This document shows positions 1-7,595 of a stretch of DNA of 29,576 nt, one piece after another. Positions within the stretch are counted from its first letter, which is position 1; every line of letters begins with the position of its first letter. The notes below the pieces were generated by a model, which saw only the letters and a program-made list of their open reading frames with translations, did no database searches and was not told the DNA's origin. The stretch is taken from contig UQWV01000026.1 in the NCBI GenBank assembly GCA_900544845.1, forward strand, positions 1 to 29,576, written 5' to 3'. The stretch is from an uncultured Collinsella sp. Its GTDB lineage: Bacteria; Actinomycetota; Coriobacteriia; Coriobacteriales; Coriobacteriaceae. The translations under genes and the position numbers were made by a program.

Positions 1-164
1 ACAAGGTTCAGCCATGTCATTCAACTCGCCTAGCACCCGCTACCGTCTACGACCTTCTAGTGGCATTTTTGCATAGAATCTGGTATAGAATGAATCAAGC
101 TGTTGGACATCCGGCATTCGTCAAGCTTGCGGCAAGTTTTTGGTCAAGTGGGCGGAAAGGGATA
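1..164. other. Gene-free left edge
   Basis: No convincing gene is visible here. On the minus strand TTGATT (93-98) and TATGCA (70-75) lie 17 bases apart, which could be a promoter for a gene beyond the left edge. This is weak and inferred only from the hexamers. Confidence 0.3.
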
Positions 165-194
165 GCAAAAAGGCCCCCGCAAAGCGGAGGCCTT
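165..194 (-). terminator. Rho-independent terminator after nagB
   Basis: On the minus strand AAGGCCTCCGC pairs with GCGGGGGCCTT around a TTT loop (stem arms 170-180 and 184-194, one G-U pair), followed by a T-run. It sits about 30 bases past the nagB stop codon. Confidence 0.85.
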
Positions 195-226
195 AATCAA
201 GGCTATGTCGAGGTGCAGGATTCGCG

Positions 227-955
227 CTACTCGCAGAGCGAAAGGGCGGCCTCGTCGGCAACGACAACGCAGTTGGTGTGCAGCTGCAGGATCGAAGCCG
301 GGCACTCGGGCGTAACCGGACCATAGCACATGTCATGCACGGCCTGAGCCTTGGCCTCGCCGTTGGCGACGACCAGGATCATGCGGGCATACATGATGGT
401 CTGGGTACCCATGGTGTAGGCCTGACGGGGAACATCGTCGATGCTGTCGAACAGGCGGCTGTTGGCCTGAATGGTGCTCTCGGTGAGGTCGACGCAGTGC
501 GTACCCTTGGAGAAGTGGTCATCGGGCTCGTTGAAGCCGATGTGGCCGTTGTTGCCAATGCCGAGCAGCTGCAGATCCGGGTAACCGGCGTCGGCGACGA
601 TCTTGTCGTACTCAGAGCAGGCAGCGGCGGCGTCGGGGTTGGAACCGTCGGGCACATGCGTGTTGTTCAGGTCGATGTTGATGTGATCGAAGAAGTTCTC
701 ACGCATGAAGTAGTGATAGCTCTTGGGATCGTCGTGCGAAATGCCGCGATATTCGTCCAGGTTATAGGTGCTGACCTCGGCAAAGTCGACGTCGCCCTTC
801 TTGTACCAAGCAGCGAGCTGCTTGTAGGCACCGATCGGGGTGGAGCCGGTGGCAAGGCCCAGCACACAGTCGGGCTTGAGGATAACCTGCGCCGAGATGA
901 TATTGGCGGCCTTGCGGCTCATATCCTCGTAGTCTTTAGCTTTAATGATCTTCAT
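227..955 (-). CDS. nagB: Glucosamine-6-phosphate deaminase
   Basis: The 242-aa product converts glucosamine-6-phosphate to fructose-6-phosphate and ammonia in the cytoplasm, feeding amino sugars into glycolysis. Visible family motifs are the sugar-phosphate loop ATGSTPIGAY (about 35-44), NLDEYRG (66-71, catalytic Asp67) and GNNGHIGFNEP (134-144, His138 and Glu143). The position that is Asp141 in the E. coli enzyme is Asn here; I recall the same in Gram-positive NagB proteins. The open frame runs further upstream, but ATG at 955 is chosen because GAAAGGAC precedes it and it matches the family N terminus. It follows an EIIA-Glc-like gene and glmM on the same strand, so this is an amino-sugar neighbourhood. 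The 271-base leader between the EIIA gene and nagB shows no promoter I can defend. Confidence 0.95.
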   Translation of the reverse strand: MKIIKAKDYEDMSRKAANIISAQVILKPDCVLGLATGSTPIGAYKQLAAWYKKGDVDFAEVSTYNLDEYRGISHDDPKSYHYFMRENFFDHINIDLNNTHVPDGSNPDAAAACSEYDKIVADAGYPDLQLLGIGNNGHIGFNEPDDHFSKGTHCVDLTESTIQANSRLFDSIDDVPRQAYTMGTQTIMYARMILVVANGEAKAQAVHDMCYGPVTPECPASILQLHTNCVVVADEAALSLCE

Positions 956-1226
956 TACGCGTCCTTTCTCGTACAAGAGAGGCAAGGCTCCCTTACAAGC
1001 ACTTGCCCGCGGCCCGCGTCGGCCGCAACCAACGTGTGCGGCCACCAGGGCGAGGTCGCGTAATGTATGTGTCTCGTGTCTAGCCGCGTCGAGGCCCCTG
1101 CCCGTCCACGGTGACCCAAAGCCTTTTAGCTTCGGACAAATCCCATCTTGCCACGGAGGGCGTCCTCTTTCAAGGGCGGCCGCCGTAAACGTGTTTGAAT
1201 TGTAGGCTAATGGCCACGTGCACTTG

Positions 1227-1724
1227 CTAGCGCTCGCGAGCAACGATGAGCTGGTCCATCTCTTCGACATGCACACCAACGGAGCCCTTGATACTCGAGA
1301 ACTCAACGGAGTTGCACACCAAGATGGGAACCGTCACATCGTAGCCCTCGGCAGCAATTGCCTCGCGATCGAACTCGATGAGTACATCGCCCTTATGGAC
1401 GATGTCACCCACTTGCGCATGTACGGTAAAGTGCTTGCCCTCAAGCTGAACAGTGTCCAAGCCAACGTGGATGAGCACGTCTAAGCCATCGACCGTGTTG
1501 AGCGCAACGGCGTGTCCCGTGGGAAAAATGGCCTCGACCTTGGCGTCTGCCGGCGCAATCACGCGCGTGCCGGTAGGCTGAATCGCCACGCCCTGGCCCA
1601 AAAGGCCGGTGGCAAACGTCTGGTCATTGACCTCGGACAACGGAATGACATCACCCGAGATGGGAGCATCCAGCGTAAGGACTCGACCACGCATACCAAA
1701 AGACCTTAGGACTTTAGTGAACAT
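1227..1724 (-). CDS. PTS glucose-type EIIA component
   Basis: A stand-alone EIIA of the glucose PTS family (PTS_EIIA_1), 165 aa. Such proteins accept phosphate from HPr and pass it to an EIIB domain, and can act as carbon-status signals. The core TGHAVALNT...DVLIHVGLDTVQLEG holds the two active-site histidines, His71 and His86, with the same 15-residue spacing as His75 and His90 of E. coli Crr. The frame opens at a TTG (1745), but ATG 1724 is preferred because AGGGGG lies 4-5 bases before it. No EIIBC partner is in the window, so the sugar is unknown. The nagB neighbour suggests GlcNAc or glucosamine uptake, which is inference only. Confidence 0.88.
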   Translation of the reverse strand: MFTKVLRSFGMRGRVLTLDAPISGDVIPLSEVNDQTFATGLLGQGVAIQPTGTRVIAPADAKVEAIFPTGHAVALNTVDGLDVLIHVGLDTVQLEGKHFTVHAQVGDIVHKGDVLIEFDREAIAAEGYDVTVPILVCNSVEFSSIKGSVGVHVEEMDQLIVARER

Positions 1725-1795
1725 GCTCCCCCTCGGACATACCAATCAATCAAAATAACCTTGTCAGTTTACCACTTGGCACCCGTTTTTGGCCA

Positions 1796-3133
1796 TTAGG
1801 GAAGTTCGCGCTTGACAACCTCGACGATATCGTCAACAACACGCTGGGTCAGCTCGTGCGTCTCCGCCTCGGCCATAACGCGAACCAGCGGCTCGGTACC
1901 GCTCGGGCGCACCAAGATGCGGCCGCGACCGTTGAGCTCCTTCTCGGCGGCAGCGACGGCGTCCCAAATGGGCTGGCAATCGTCCAGGCCGGCCTTGTTG
2001 TCCGAATGCACGTTGACGAGCACCTGCGGGTACTTCTTCATGATGCTGGCAAGGTCGGTAAGGGTGCGGCCGGTGCGCTTGAGCACGGCCAGCAGCTGCA
2101 GAGCCGTCACCAGACCGTCGCCGGTGGTGTTGTGCTCCAGGAAGATGATGTGGCCGGACTGCTCGCCACCGATAACGGCACCGTCCTCGAGCATGCGCTC
2201 AAGAACATAGCGGTCGCCCACGGCGGTCTGGACCATCTCAAAGCCCTGCTCCTTCATGGCGATGGAGAAGCCCAGGTTGCACATGACGGTCGAGACGATC
2301 TCGGAGTTGGCGAGCTTGCCGTGAGCGGCCAGGTCGGAGCCACAGATGGCAAGAATGTAGTCGCCATCGATCTCGTTGCCCTCACTGTCCACGAACAGCA
2401 CGCGATCGGCATCGCCGTCGTGGGCCAGGCCGATATCGGCGTGGGTGCGCAGCACGAGCTCGCGCAGGGGCTCAAGGTGCGTGGAGCCGCACTCGACGTT
2501 AATGTCGGTGCCGCAGTAATCGGTGTTGATGGCATGCACCGTGGCGCCCAGGCGCTGCAGCGCGGCAGGCGTGGTCTGGCAGGAAGCACCGTGACCGCAG
2601 TCGACAGCAACAACCAGGCCGTCGAGCTTAAGGCCGTCGAGCGTGCTGATGGCATGATCGACATAGGCCTTGCGGGCGTCCTTCATCTTGATGATGTGAC
2701 CCACACCGGCGCCGGTCGGCAGCGTATCGGCAGCCATGGCCTCCTCGGACGTGACCCAGGCGCTGATCTCTTCCTCGACAGCATCGGGAAGCTTCATGCC
2801 CTTGCGGCTAAAGAACTTGATGCCGTTGAACTCCGGCGGATTATGCGAAGCGGAGATGACGATGCCGCCATCGAGCTCGTTCTGAACAGTGAGCAGTGCC
2901 ACGGCAGGCGTGGGGATGACGCCGCAGCAGTGCGGACGGCCGCCCTCGGCCATGATGCCGGCGGTCAGAGCGCTCTCGAGCATGGTGCCCGAAAGACGCG
3001 TGTCGCGGCCGATGCAGATATCCGGACCAAGGAACTTGGTCGCCGCGCGGCCCAAGCGAAACGCGAGGTCGCACGAGAGGTCGGCATTGGCGACGCCACG
3101 GACGCCGTCGGTACCGAAAATGTTCTGGGGCAT
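1796..3133 (-). CDS. glmM: Phosphoglucosamine mutase
   Basis: The 445-aa enzyme interconverts glucosamine-6-phosphate and glucosamine-1-phosphate, the step toward UDP-GlcNAc for peptidoglycan. It starts MPQNIFGTDGVRG as the family does. The phosphoserine loop ISASHNPPEFNG places the active serine at about residue 96. The Mg-binding DGDADRVLFVD loop and the C-terminal phosphate-binding RPSGTEPLVRVMAEA are intact. AAGGAG lies 8 bases before ATG 3133. It begins just past the rpsI terminator and runs toward the EIIA and nagB genes. NagB and GlmM share the same substrate, so the cluster partitions glucosamine-6-phosphate between glycolysis and cell wall. Confidence 0.96.
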   Translation of the reverse strand: MPQNIFGTDGVRGVANADLSCDLAFRLGRAATKFLGPDICIGRDTRLSGTMLESALTAGIMAEGGRPHCCGVIPTPAVALLTVQNELDGGIVISASHNPPEFNGIKFFSRKGMKLPDAVEEEISAWVTSEEAMAADTLPTGAGVGHIIKMKDARKAYVDHAISTLDGLKLDGLVVAVDCGHGASCQTTPAALQRLGATVHAINTDYCGTDINVECGSTHLEPLRELVLRTHADIGLAHDGDADRVLFVDSEGNEIDGDYILAICGSDLAAHGKLANSEIVSTVMCNLGFSIAMKEQGFEMVQTAVGDRYVLERMLEDGAVIGGEQSGHIIFLEHNTTGDGLVTALQLLAVLKRTGRTLTDLASIMKKYPQVLVNVHSDNKAGLDDCQPIWDAVAAAEKELNGRGRILVRPSGTEPLVRVMAEAETHELTQRVVDDIVEVVKRELP

Positions 3134-3181
3134 AGGATCGCTCCTTCCCTAGCAGGCGATATGCAACCGCCCACCCTAGTC

Positions 3182-3226
3182 GAAAAAGAAAAGCGGGACC
3201 CGCCGAGGAATCGGCAGGCCCCGCTT
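3182..3226 (-). terminator. Terminator of the rplM-rpsI operon
   Basis: On the minus strand a 16-bp stem (arms 3191-3206 and 3211-3226, GC-rich, one mismatch) with a four-base loop is followed by a TTTTCTTTTT tract. It is placed 30 bases after the rpsI stop codon. Confidence 0.93.
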
Positions 3227-3256
3227 GTACATTGTATCTCGAAAGGAGATAAAACC

Positions 3257-3652
<396 letters not shown>

Positions 3653-3654
3653 CT

Positions 3655-4098
3655 TTAAGCCTCCAGCTCAATCTTCGTGGGGTTCTGGGCAGCATGCGGA
3701 TGCTCGGTGCCAGCGTAGACCTTAAGCTTGGTCATCTGGGCACGGCCGAGGGTGGTCTTGGGCAGCATGCCGCGAACGGCGCGCTCGATGACCTTCTCCG
3801 GGTGCTTCTCCATAGCCTGGCGGAAGCTCTCAGCCTTGAGGCCGCCGTTGTAGCCGCTGTGGCGATAATAGGTCTTCGTGTCGGCCTTGTTACCGGTAAG
3901 CTGGACCTTATCGGCGTTGATGACGACAACGAAGTCGCCGCAGTCGCTGTTGGGCGTGAACTGGGGCTTGTTCTTACCGCGCAGGATCATTGCGATCTGG
4001 GTGGCAAGACGGCCCAGGACAGCACCATCGGCGTCGACGAGAACCCAGTTGCGCTGGACCTCGCCCTGCTTGGCGTAGTGAGTCGATTTCGAAATCAC
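3655..4098 (-). CDS. rplM: 50S ribosomal protein L13
   Basis: A 147-aa large-subunit protein that is an early assembly factor of 23S rRNA. Diagnostic stretches are WVLVDADGAVLGRLATQIA, the HSGYNGGLK segment and AVRGMLPKTTLGR. ATG 4098 follows a GGAGGAG-type ribosome binding site. It is the first gene of the rplM-rpsI operon, driven by the promoter at 4165-4192. Confidence 0.98.
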   Translation of the reverse strand: MISKSTHYAKQGEVQRNWVLVDADGAVLGRLATQIAMILRGKNKPQFTPNSDCGDFVVVINADKVQLTGNKADTKTYYRHSGYNGGLKAESFRQAMEKHPEKVIERAVRGMLPKTTLGRAQMTKLKVYAGTEHPHAAQNPTKIELEA

Positions 4099-4164
4099 TT
4101 AGACTCCTCCATGTACAGTACGTGTTGTTACAGAGATTCACGGGGCTCTGCAAGTAACCCGTCC

Positions 4165-4192
4165 ATATTACCCCGCTCGCCGCCCGAGTCAA
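4165..4192 (-). promoter_or_regulatory. Promoter of rplM-rpsI
   Basis: On the minus strand TTGACT (4187-4192) and TAATAT (4165-4170) are separated by 16 bases, close to the sigma-70-type consensus. They lie about 70 bases before the rplM start codon, leaving room for a leader. Confidence 0.75.
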
Positions 4193-4255
4193 CAGGTATT
4201 TTGGCTCCGACCAGAGTTTCTGCACATGTCATCCATGGGTCATGACGTCGCGACA

Positions 4256-5134
4256 CTAGCGCTCGACAAATGCCTCGATATCACTCAGTAGGCGCTTTGC
4301 CTCCTGGCGGCCCTGAATATACAGGTCGAGGAGCTTTGCCGAATCGTGCTCAACGTGACCGACCTCGACCGGCTTTTGCGGAGCAACGACCAGCGCGCGG
4401 CCCTCGCGCTCATACTTCCACAGATGCATTCGCTGGATGTTATAGCGGTCGTGGCGCGTCTCGATAGCCTCGAGCAGGTAGGGATAGTCGGCATAGCGGG
4501 CGCGTGCGGCGGGCATAAACTCGTAGGGCTTTTTCTCGTACGAGCGGTCCTGCGTGACAATGACAACCGCGCGATCGAAGCCCGCCTCCTCGAGCACATG
4601 CTCGATAGGAACCGAATCGGCCACGCCGCCGTCGACGTATTTGTGCCCGTCTATCTCGACCGGCGGTGTCACCAGCGGCAACGAGGTCGATGCGCGCACA
4701 GCGTCGAGGTCAAGTACGGCGCTTTTGACCGGCAGGTACGCGGCGGTTCCAAAGAGCATGTCCGTCGCGACGGCGTACATCTCGATGGGGCTCGCATCGA
4801 ACGTCTCGTTGTCAAAGGGATCCAGGCGGTCCTGGACATCGTTGAAGATAAAGTCGTAACCCACGATGGAACCCGTGGACGCAAACGACGCGGCGCCCAT
4901 GTAGCGGCTGTCGTTGCAGAAGGTCAAATTGACTCGGTTGGTGCGGCCGATCTGGTGCGACTTGTAGTTGACGCCGTTGAGCGCACCGGCCGAGACGCCG
5001 TACACCGCCGGAATTTCGACACCGGCCTCCATGAGGACGTCGAGCACGCCGGCGGTAAACTGCCCGCGGAAGCTGCCGCCCTCCAGGACGAGCGCGACCT
5101 TGCCGGCGTTCTTTGCCTTATCTTCTGCAGTCAT
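4256..5134 (-). CDS. Patatin-like phospholipase
   Basis: A 292-aa protein of the patatin/RssA-YjjU type: serine hydrolases that cut acyl esters of membrane lipids. The oxyanion loop LEGGSFRGQFTAGVLD (about 17-32), nucleophile elbow GVSAG (46-50, Ser48) and DGG (168-170, Asp168) make the Ser-Asp dyad complete. ASTSLPLVTPPVEIDG just before the DGG is typical of the bacterial YjjU-like subgroup. No signal peptide is visible, so it is probably cytoplasmic. AGGAGGT precedes ATG 5134. It is transcribed toward rplM but is separated from it by the rplM promoter. The physiological substrate is unknown. Confidence 0.9.
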   Translation of the reverse strand: MTAEDKAKNAGKVALVLEGGSFRGQFTAGVLDVLMEAGVEIPAVYGVSAGALNGVNYKSHQIGRTNRVNLTFCNDSRYMGAASFASTGSIVGYDFIFNDVQDRLDPFDNETFDASPIEMYAVATDMLFGTAAYLPVKSAVLDLDAVRASTSLPLVTPPVEIDGHKYVDGGVADSVPIEHVLEEAGFDRAVVIVTQDRSYEKKPYEFMPAARARYADYPYLLEAIETRHDRYNIQRMHLWKYEREGRALVVAPQKPVEVGHVEHDSAKLLDLYIQGRQEAKRLLSDIEAFVER

Positions 5135-5207
5135 ATCGACCTCCTGCGATTGCGTTTTGGCCTTCTTCTACCCAGTTTTGGGATGGAGGGCGCGCAGGTT
5201 TTTGAGC

Positions 5208-5439
5208 AGAGTTCGATTCTCCGCGGTACGGGGGATCCGTTGATGCTGGGCGAGGCCAGCTGAAATTCGATAAACATCGCATCTATATAGGGTTGGGGCT
5301 TTGCGCGGAGAATCCGCGTGTTCGCTTCGCGAACCCGCACCGGCTTCGGCCGCCTGCCGGCGTCCTCGCCCGCGGGCTAAAAACGCTTACGCGTTTTCTT
5401 TACGCCCGCGCCCTGCATAGAGTTCGATTCTCCGCGGTA
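5208..5439 (+). repeat. Direct repeats resembling the tmRNA T-arm
   Basis: A 21-base sequence beginning AGAGTTCGATTCTCCGCG occurs at 5208-5228 and 5419-5439 in the same orientation. The same 17-18 bases occur inverted inside the tmRNA T-arm (5503-5520), and a partial inverted copy (GCGCGGAGAATCCGCG) is near 5297-5312. Between the copies lie several small hairpins, such as GTTCGC-TTC-GCGAAC and AAAACGC-TTA-CGCGTTTT. No gene is supported in 5135-5450 apart from the patatin leader. Confidence 0.75.
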
Positions 5440-5450
5440 TCTATAAGTAA

Positions 5451-5485
5451 TAAAAAAGCAGGTAGAGACACTTCTCTACCTGCTT
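5451..5485 (-). terminator. Terminator of tmRNA
   Basis: On the minus strand a perfect 13-bp stem (AAGCAGGTAGAGA paired with TCTCTACCTGCTT, arms 5456-5468 and 5473-5485) is followed by a T-rich run. It begins 8 bases beyond the tmRNA 3' end. Confidence 0.9.
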
Positions 5486-5493
5486 GTTACTTT

Positions 5494-5857
5494 TGGTGGA
5501 GGCGCGGAGAATCGAACTCCGGTCCACGAAAGCCCCCTGATTGGCATCTCCAAGCTCAGTCGCTGGTTTAGTCTCGGACACTTTGCGCGCAGCGACACGC
5601 TCGCGGCGTCCTAACCGGTTCGGTCTTAGCCCGCGCCATACCGATTACGTGCGCAGGAGCATTCCCCTAACATGACGTCGCGCCGGTGTCGGGAAAATCA
5701 CCGGGTTGACGCGCCGCTATAAACTAAGCAGCGAGAGCCATAGGCTCAAAAGAAGAGTTGTTGTCAATTCAATTTGACGGTACCCCTGTTTAACGAGGCG
5801 AGGAGACCTCGGCTTGCTTCCTCTCTCAGAGCTATCGTGTCGAAACCAGTCGCCCCC
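5494..5857 (-). ncRNA. ssrA: Transfer-messenger RNA (tmRNA)
   Basis: The 364-nt RNA rescues stalled ribosomes and tags the nascent peptide for proteolysis. On the minus strand the 5' end GGGGGCGACTGGTTTCGAC pairs with the 3' CGCCUCC of the acceptor stem (one G-U pair). The T-arm reads GGAGUUCGAUUCUCC and the CCA end is encoded (5494-5496). The tag frame ends in CTC GCT GCT TAG (stop 5724-5726) and most simply reads DNNSSFEPMALAA from a GAC resume codon at 5763-5765. The resume position is inferred from the conserved A-L-A-A end. A terminator follows directly. SmpB is not in the window. Confidence 0.95.
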
Positions 5858-6093
5858 GAATGTCGGGAAGTCTGGATGGCATTGGGCACGAGCACCCAAC
5901 ACCCGTCGACTTTTCAAGGAACATGCAGGGCGAGCCCCGCTTGTGGAGTGTTATCTTACCACGTTCTGAAAGCGGACAGCTGTTCTATGCACGAGCTGTG
6001 AAGACCCCAATGTGCGCCACACTTCGCACTTTTGTTACCGATCGCGTCACGTATATTTTCGCCAAGCAAAATTGACCCGTCGAAAGGACCATT

Positions 6094-6528
6094 ATGGATA
6101 CCAAGCAGCAACTCGTCAATGCCCTCGCAGGCCTGGGCTCAACCATTACCGAAGCTATGGATGTCATCGAGGGCTTTGTCCCCTGCGGACATCCCGCCCT
6201 CACGGTATCGAACGCACTCGTCGCGCTGGACGCTGACGATGATGCAGCTCTCGCCCAGCAGCTTGAGACCGTCGAGGGCTTTATCGACCACGTGAGTGAG
6301 AACCGCGGCGTGACCGCCTACCACGGCATTGAGGTCGAGCTCGCGGGTCCCAAAGCCGATCTGTTCGCAGCAATCCGCGAGGTAGGTGCCCTTATGCAGA
6401 CCGCAGGCGTCAAGAACACCCAGGTCAACGAGTGGGTCTACCGCAGCCTGGCAGCACTCGACAGCTCCGGCGAAAAGGCAGCCGAGCAGCTCGCAGAAAG
6501 TCCCGCCATCAAGGCCGAGCTTTTGTAA
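6094..6528 (+). CDS. Conserved-looking small acidic protein, function unknown
   Basis: A 144-aa protein that I do not recognise. GAAAGGAC precedes ATG 6094 at good spacing, and the codon pattern looks like a real gene. The sequence is acidic, alanine- and leucine-rich and probably all-helical, with no signal peptide, membrane segment or cysteine cluster (a single Cys near residue 31, in FVPCGHPAL). It stands alone on the plus strand between the divergent tmRNA and the convergent PIN toxin gene, so context gives no functional hint. A TATATT hexamer about 40 bases upstream may be the -10 element. Confidence 0.7.
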   Translation: MDTKQQLVNALAGLGSTITEAMDVIEGFVPCGHPALTVSNALVALDADDDAALAQQLETVEGFIDHVSENRGVTAYHGIEVELAGPKADLFAAIREVGALMQTAGVKNTQVNEWVYRSLAALDSSGEKAAEQLAESPAIKAELL

Positions 6529-6537
6529 ATAGCAGAC

Positions 6538-6574
6538 GCGGGCCCCTTGGCGCATCGTCGTCCAAGAGGCCCGC
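6538..6574. terminator. Hairpin between convergent genes
   Basis: GCGGGCCCCTTGG (6538-6550) and CCAAGAGGCCCGC (6562-6574) pair with one wobble. It lies between the stops of the plus-strand hypothetical gene and the minus-strand PIN gene, so it could end both transcripts. No T-run follows on either strand, so termination is uncertain. Confidence 0.5.
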
Positions 6575-6586
6575 AAACAGTTCGCG

Positions 6587-7102
6587 TCAACCGATAGCCG
6601 CGCGGCCACGTTCGGCCAAAGCAAGAATCGGCATCATTTGACGAGGTGTCTTTGCTGCAAGATCGGCATGTTCGAGCAGCTTGCGATCGTTGGTCACCAA
6701 GTAATCAACCTGCGCGCGCTTGCACGCGGCGAGTACCAAGTTGTCCTCGTAATCGCGATGGAGCGTCAGATATTTGTCAGCTAGCCACAGATCAGATGCA
6801 TCGGCGCCCACGGCCATAGCGTTTTCGGTCATATTCCGAACAAACGCCAGCGCCGCATCGCCAATCGCGCGGGCAGAAGCCTCGTCGAGCGCTCCCCCGC
6901 TGGCAAGAACGCTACGCTTCAGCTCGTGTTGGACAACGTACAGCACGTCCTTAGCGATATGCACCGGGAAGAACAGCAACGCCCCCGTCTCCGCCGCCTG
7001 TCCAATAAACGCACGCGCGGCAAGCGACTCGGCATGGTCGACGCAAAACGAATCAACCCATACGTTGGCATCCACCATTATTTTGAGGGAAGCCCCGCTC
7101 AC
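6587..7102 (-). CDS. PIN-domain toxin (putative ribonuclease)
   Basis: A 171-aa PIN-fold protein, probably the mRNA- or tRNA-cleaving toxin of a type II toxin-antitoxin pair. The first acidic motif is IMVDANVWVDSF (Asp11), and the distal motifs are DYEDNLVLAACKRAQVDYLVTND, which carry the remaining acidic metal ligands. The start is GTG 7102, with AAGGGG upstream. It overlaps the antitoxin stop by four bases (GTGA), indicating translational coupling. An internal ATG at 7078 is a weaker alternative. It belongs to the large PIN group found with RelB/DinJ- or MazE-like partners; the target is unknown. Confidence 0.85.
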   Translation of the reverse strand: MSGASLKIMVDANVWVDSFCVDHAESLAARAFIGQAAETGALLFFPVHIAKDVLYVVQHELKRSVLASGGALDEASARAIGDAALAFVRNMTENAMAVGADASDLWLADKYLTLHRDYEDNLVLAACKRAQVDYLVTNDRKLLEHADLAAKTPRQMMPILALAERGRAAIG

Positions 7103-7434
7103 AGGATCATCCCCTTTTGGCGATAATGCTCATCCATGGCTTCAGAATAGATTGCGTCCCAACCGCGATCGTCGGATACGGGCGACACAGCGATGCCCAA
7201 ATCTGCATAAAGCCGGTCTGCCGCTGCCCACGACGCGGCGAACGGCGTATCGGGCGCGACGGTCTGCTGCCGGTCGTCGACGGCCGCAAGCACTTCCTCA
7301 CACTGCCCGCCACCCTGTGCGACCTTGGCCACGACCTTTTTGATGAGCTCGGGCAGTGACCTGCCCGAAAGCTGTAGCGCTTCCTCGGCGCGCTCTTTAA
7401 CCGAGCGATCTACGCGAACATTCACCTGCGCCAT
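7099..7434 (-). CDS. RelB/DinJ-type antitoxin
   Basis: The 111-aa partner of the PIN toxin. The N terminus MAQVNVRVDRSVKERAEEAL...GRSLPELIKKVVAK resembles the ribbon-helix-helix DNA-binding segment of RelB/DinJ antitoxins. The C-terminal half (after about residue 45) would wrap the toxin. ATG 7434 is chosen by similarity to the family start. GTG 7452, in frame, has AGGGAG upstream and could be the true start, adding six residues. It precedes and overlaps the toxin gene and probably represses both through the GCTAGC repeats upstream. Confidence 0.8.
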   Translation of the reverse strand: MAQVNVRVDRSVKERAEEALQLSGRSLPELIKKVVAKVAQGGGQCEEVLAAVDDRQQTVAPDTPFAASWAAADRLYADLGIAVSPVSDDRGWDAIYSEAMDEHYRQKGMIL

Positions 7435-7474
7435 GCCACTAACAGCACCCACGTCGATCCCGCTCCCTTCAATT

Positions 7475-7521
7475 GCTAGCCATGCTAGCACCACTTTATA
7501 GAGAAGCTAGCAAATGGTCAA
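7475..7521 (-). promoter_or_regulatory. Promoter and repeat operator of the toxin-antitoxin pair
   Basis: GCTAGC occurs at 7475-7480, 7484-7489 and 7506-7511. The first two form the 17-base palindrome TGCTAGCCATGCTAGCA. On the minus strand TTGACC (7516-7521) and TATAAA (7495-7500) form a promoter with a short 15-base spacer, with one GCTAGC inside the spacer and two at the start region. This is a typical layout for autorepression by a ribbon-helix-helix antitoxin; the binding itself is inferred. Confidence 0.7.
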
Positions 7522-7523
7522 AT

Positions 7524-7571
7524 GCAAAAGACCTGCACCTGGACGACACCGATGCCGTCTGGGCGCAGGCC
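7524..7571 (-). terminator. Imperfect terminator after the P-type ATPase
   Basis: On the minus strand arms at 7554-7571 and 7530-7547 pair through GGCCTGC with several wobbles and mismatches, followed by CTTTTGC. It sits 25 bases past the ATPase stop and next to the antitoxin promoter. Confidence 0.5.
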
Positions 7572-7595
7572 AGATAACGTGGGCGAACACGTCTG

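Noticed and set aside
5208..5439. tRNA gene or intact attachment site at the T-arm-like repeats
   Set aside because: Only the T-arm-like bases are present, with no acceptor stem, D-arm or anticodon arm, and the orientation is opposite to that expected for att copies at tmRNA.
5293..5571. 92-aa plus-strand frame ending over the tmRNA 3' end
   Set aside because: The WRRGESNSGP-type peptide is a known artefact of tRNA or tmRNA T-arm sequence; it also crosses the tmRNA terminator.
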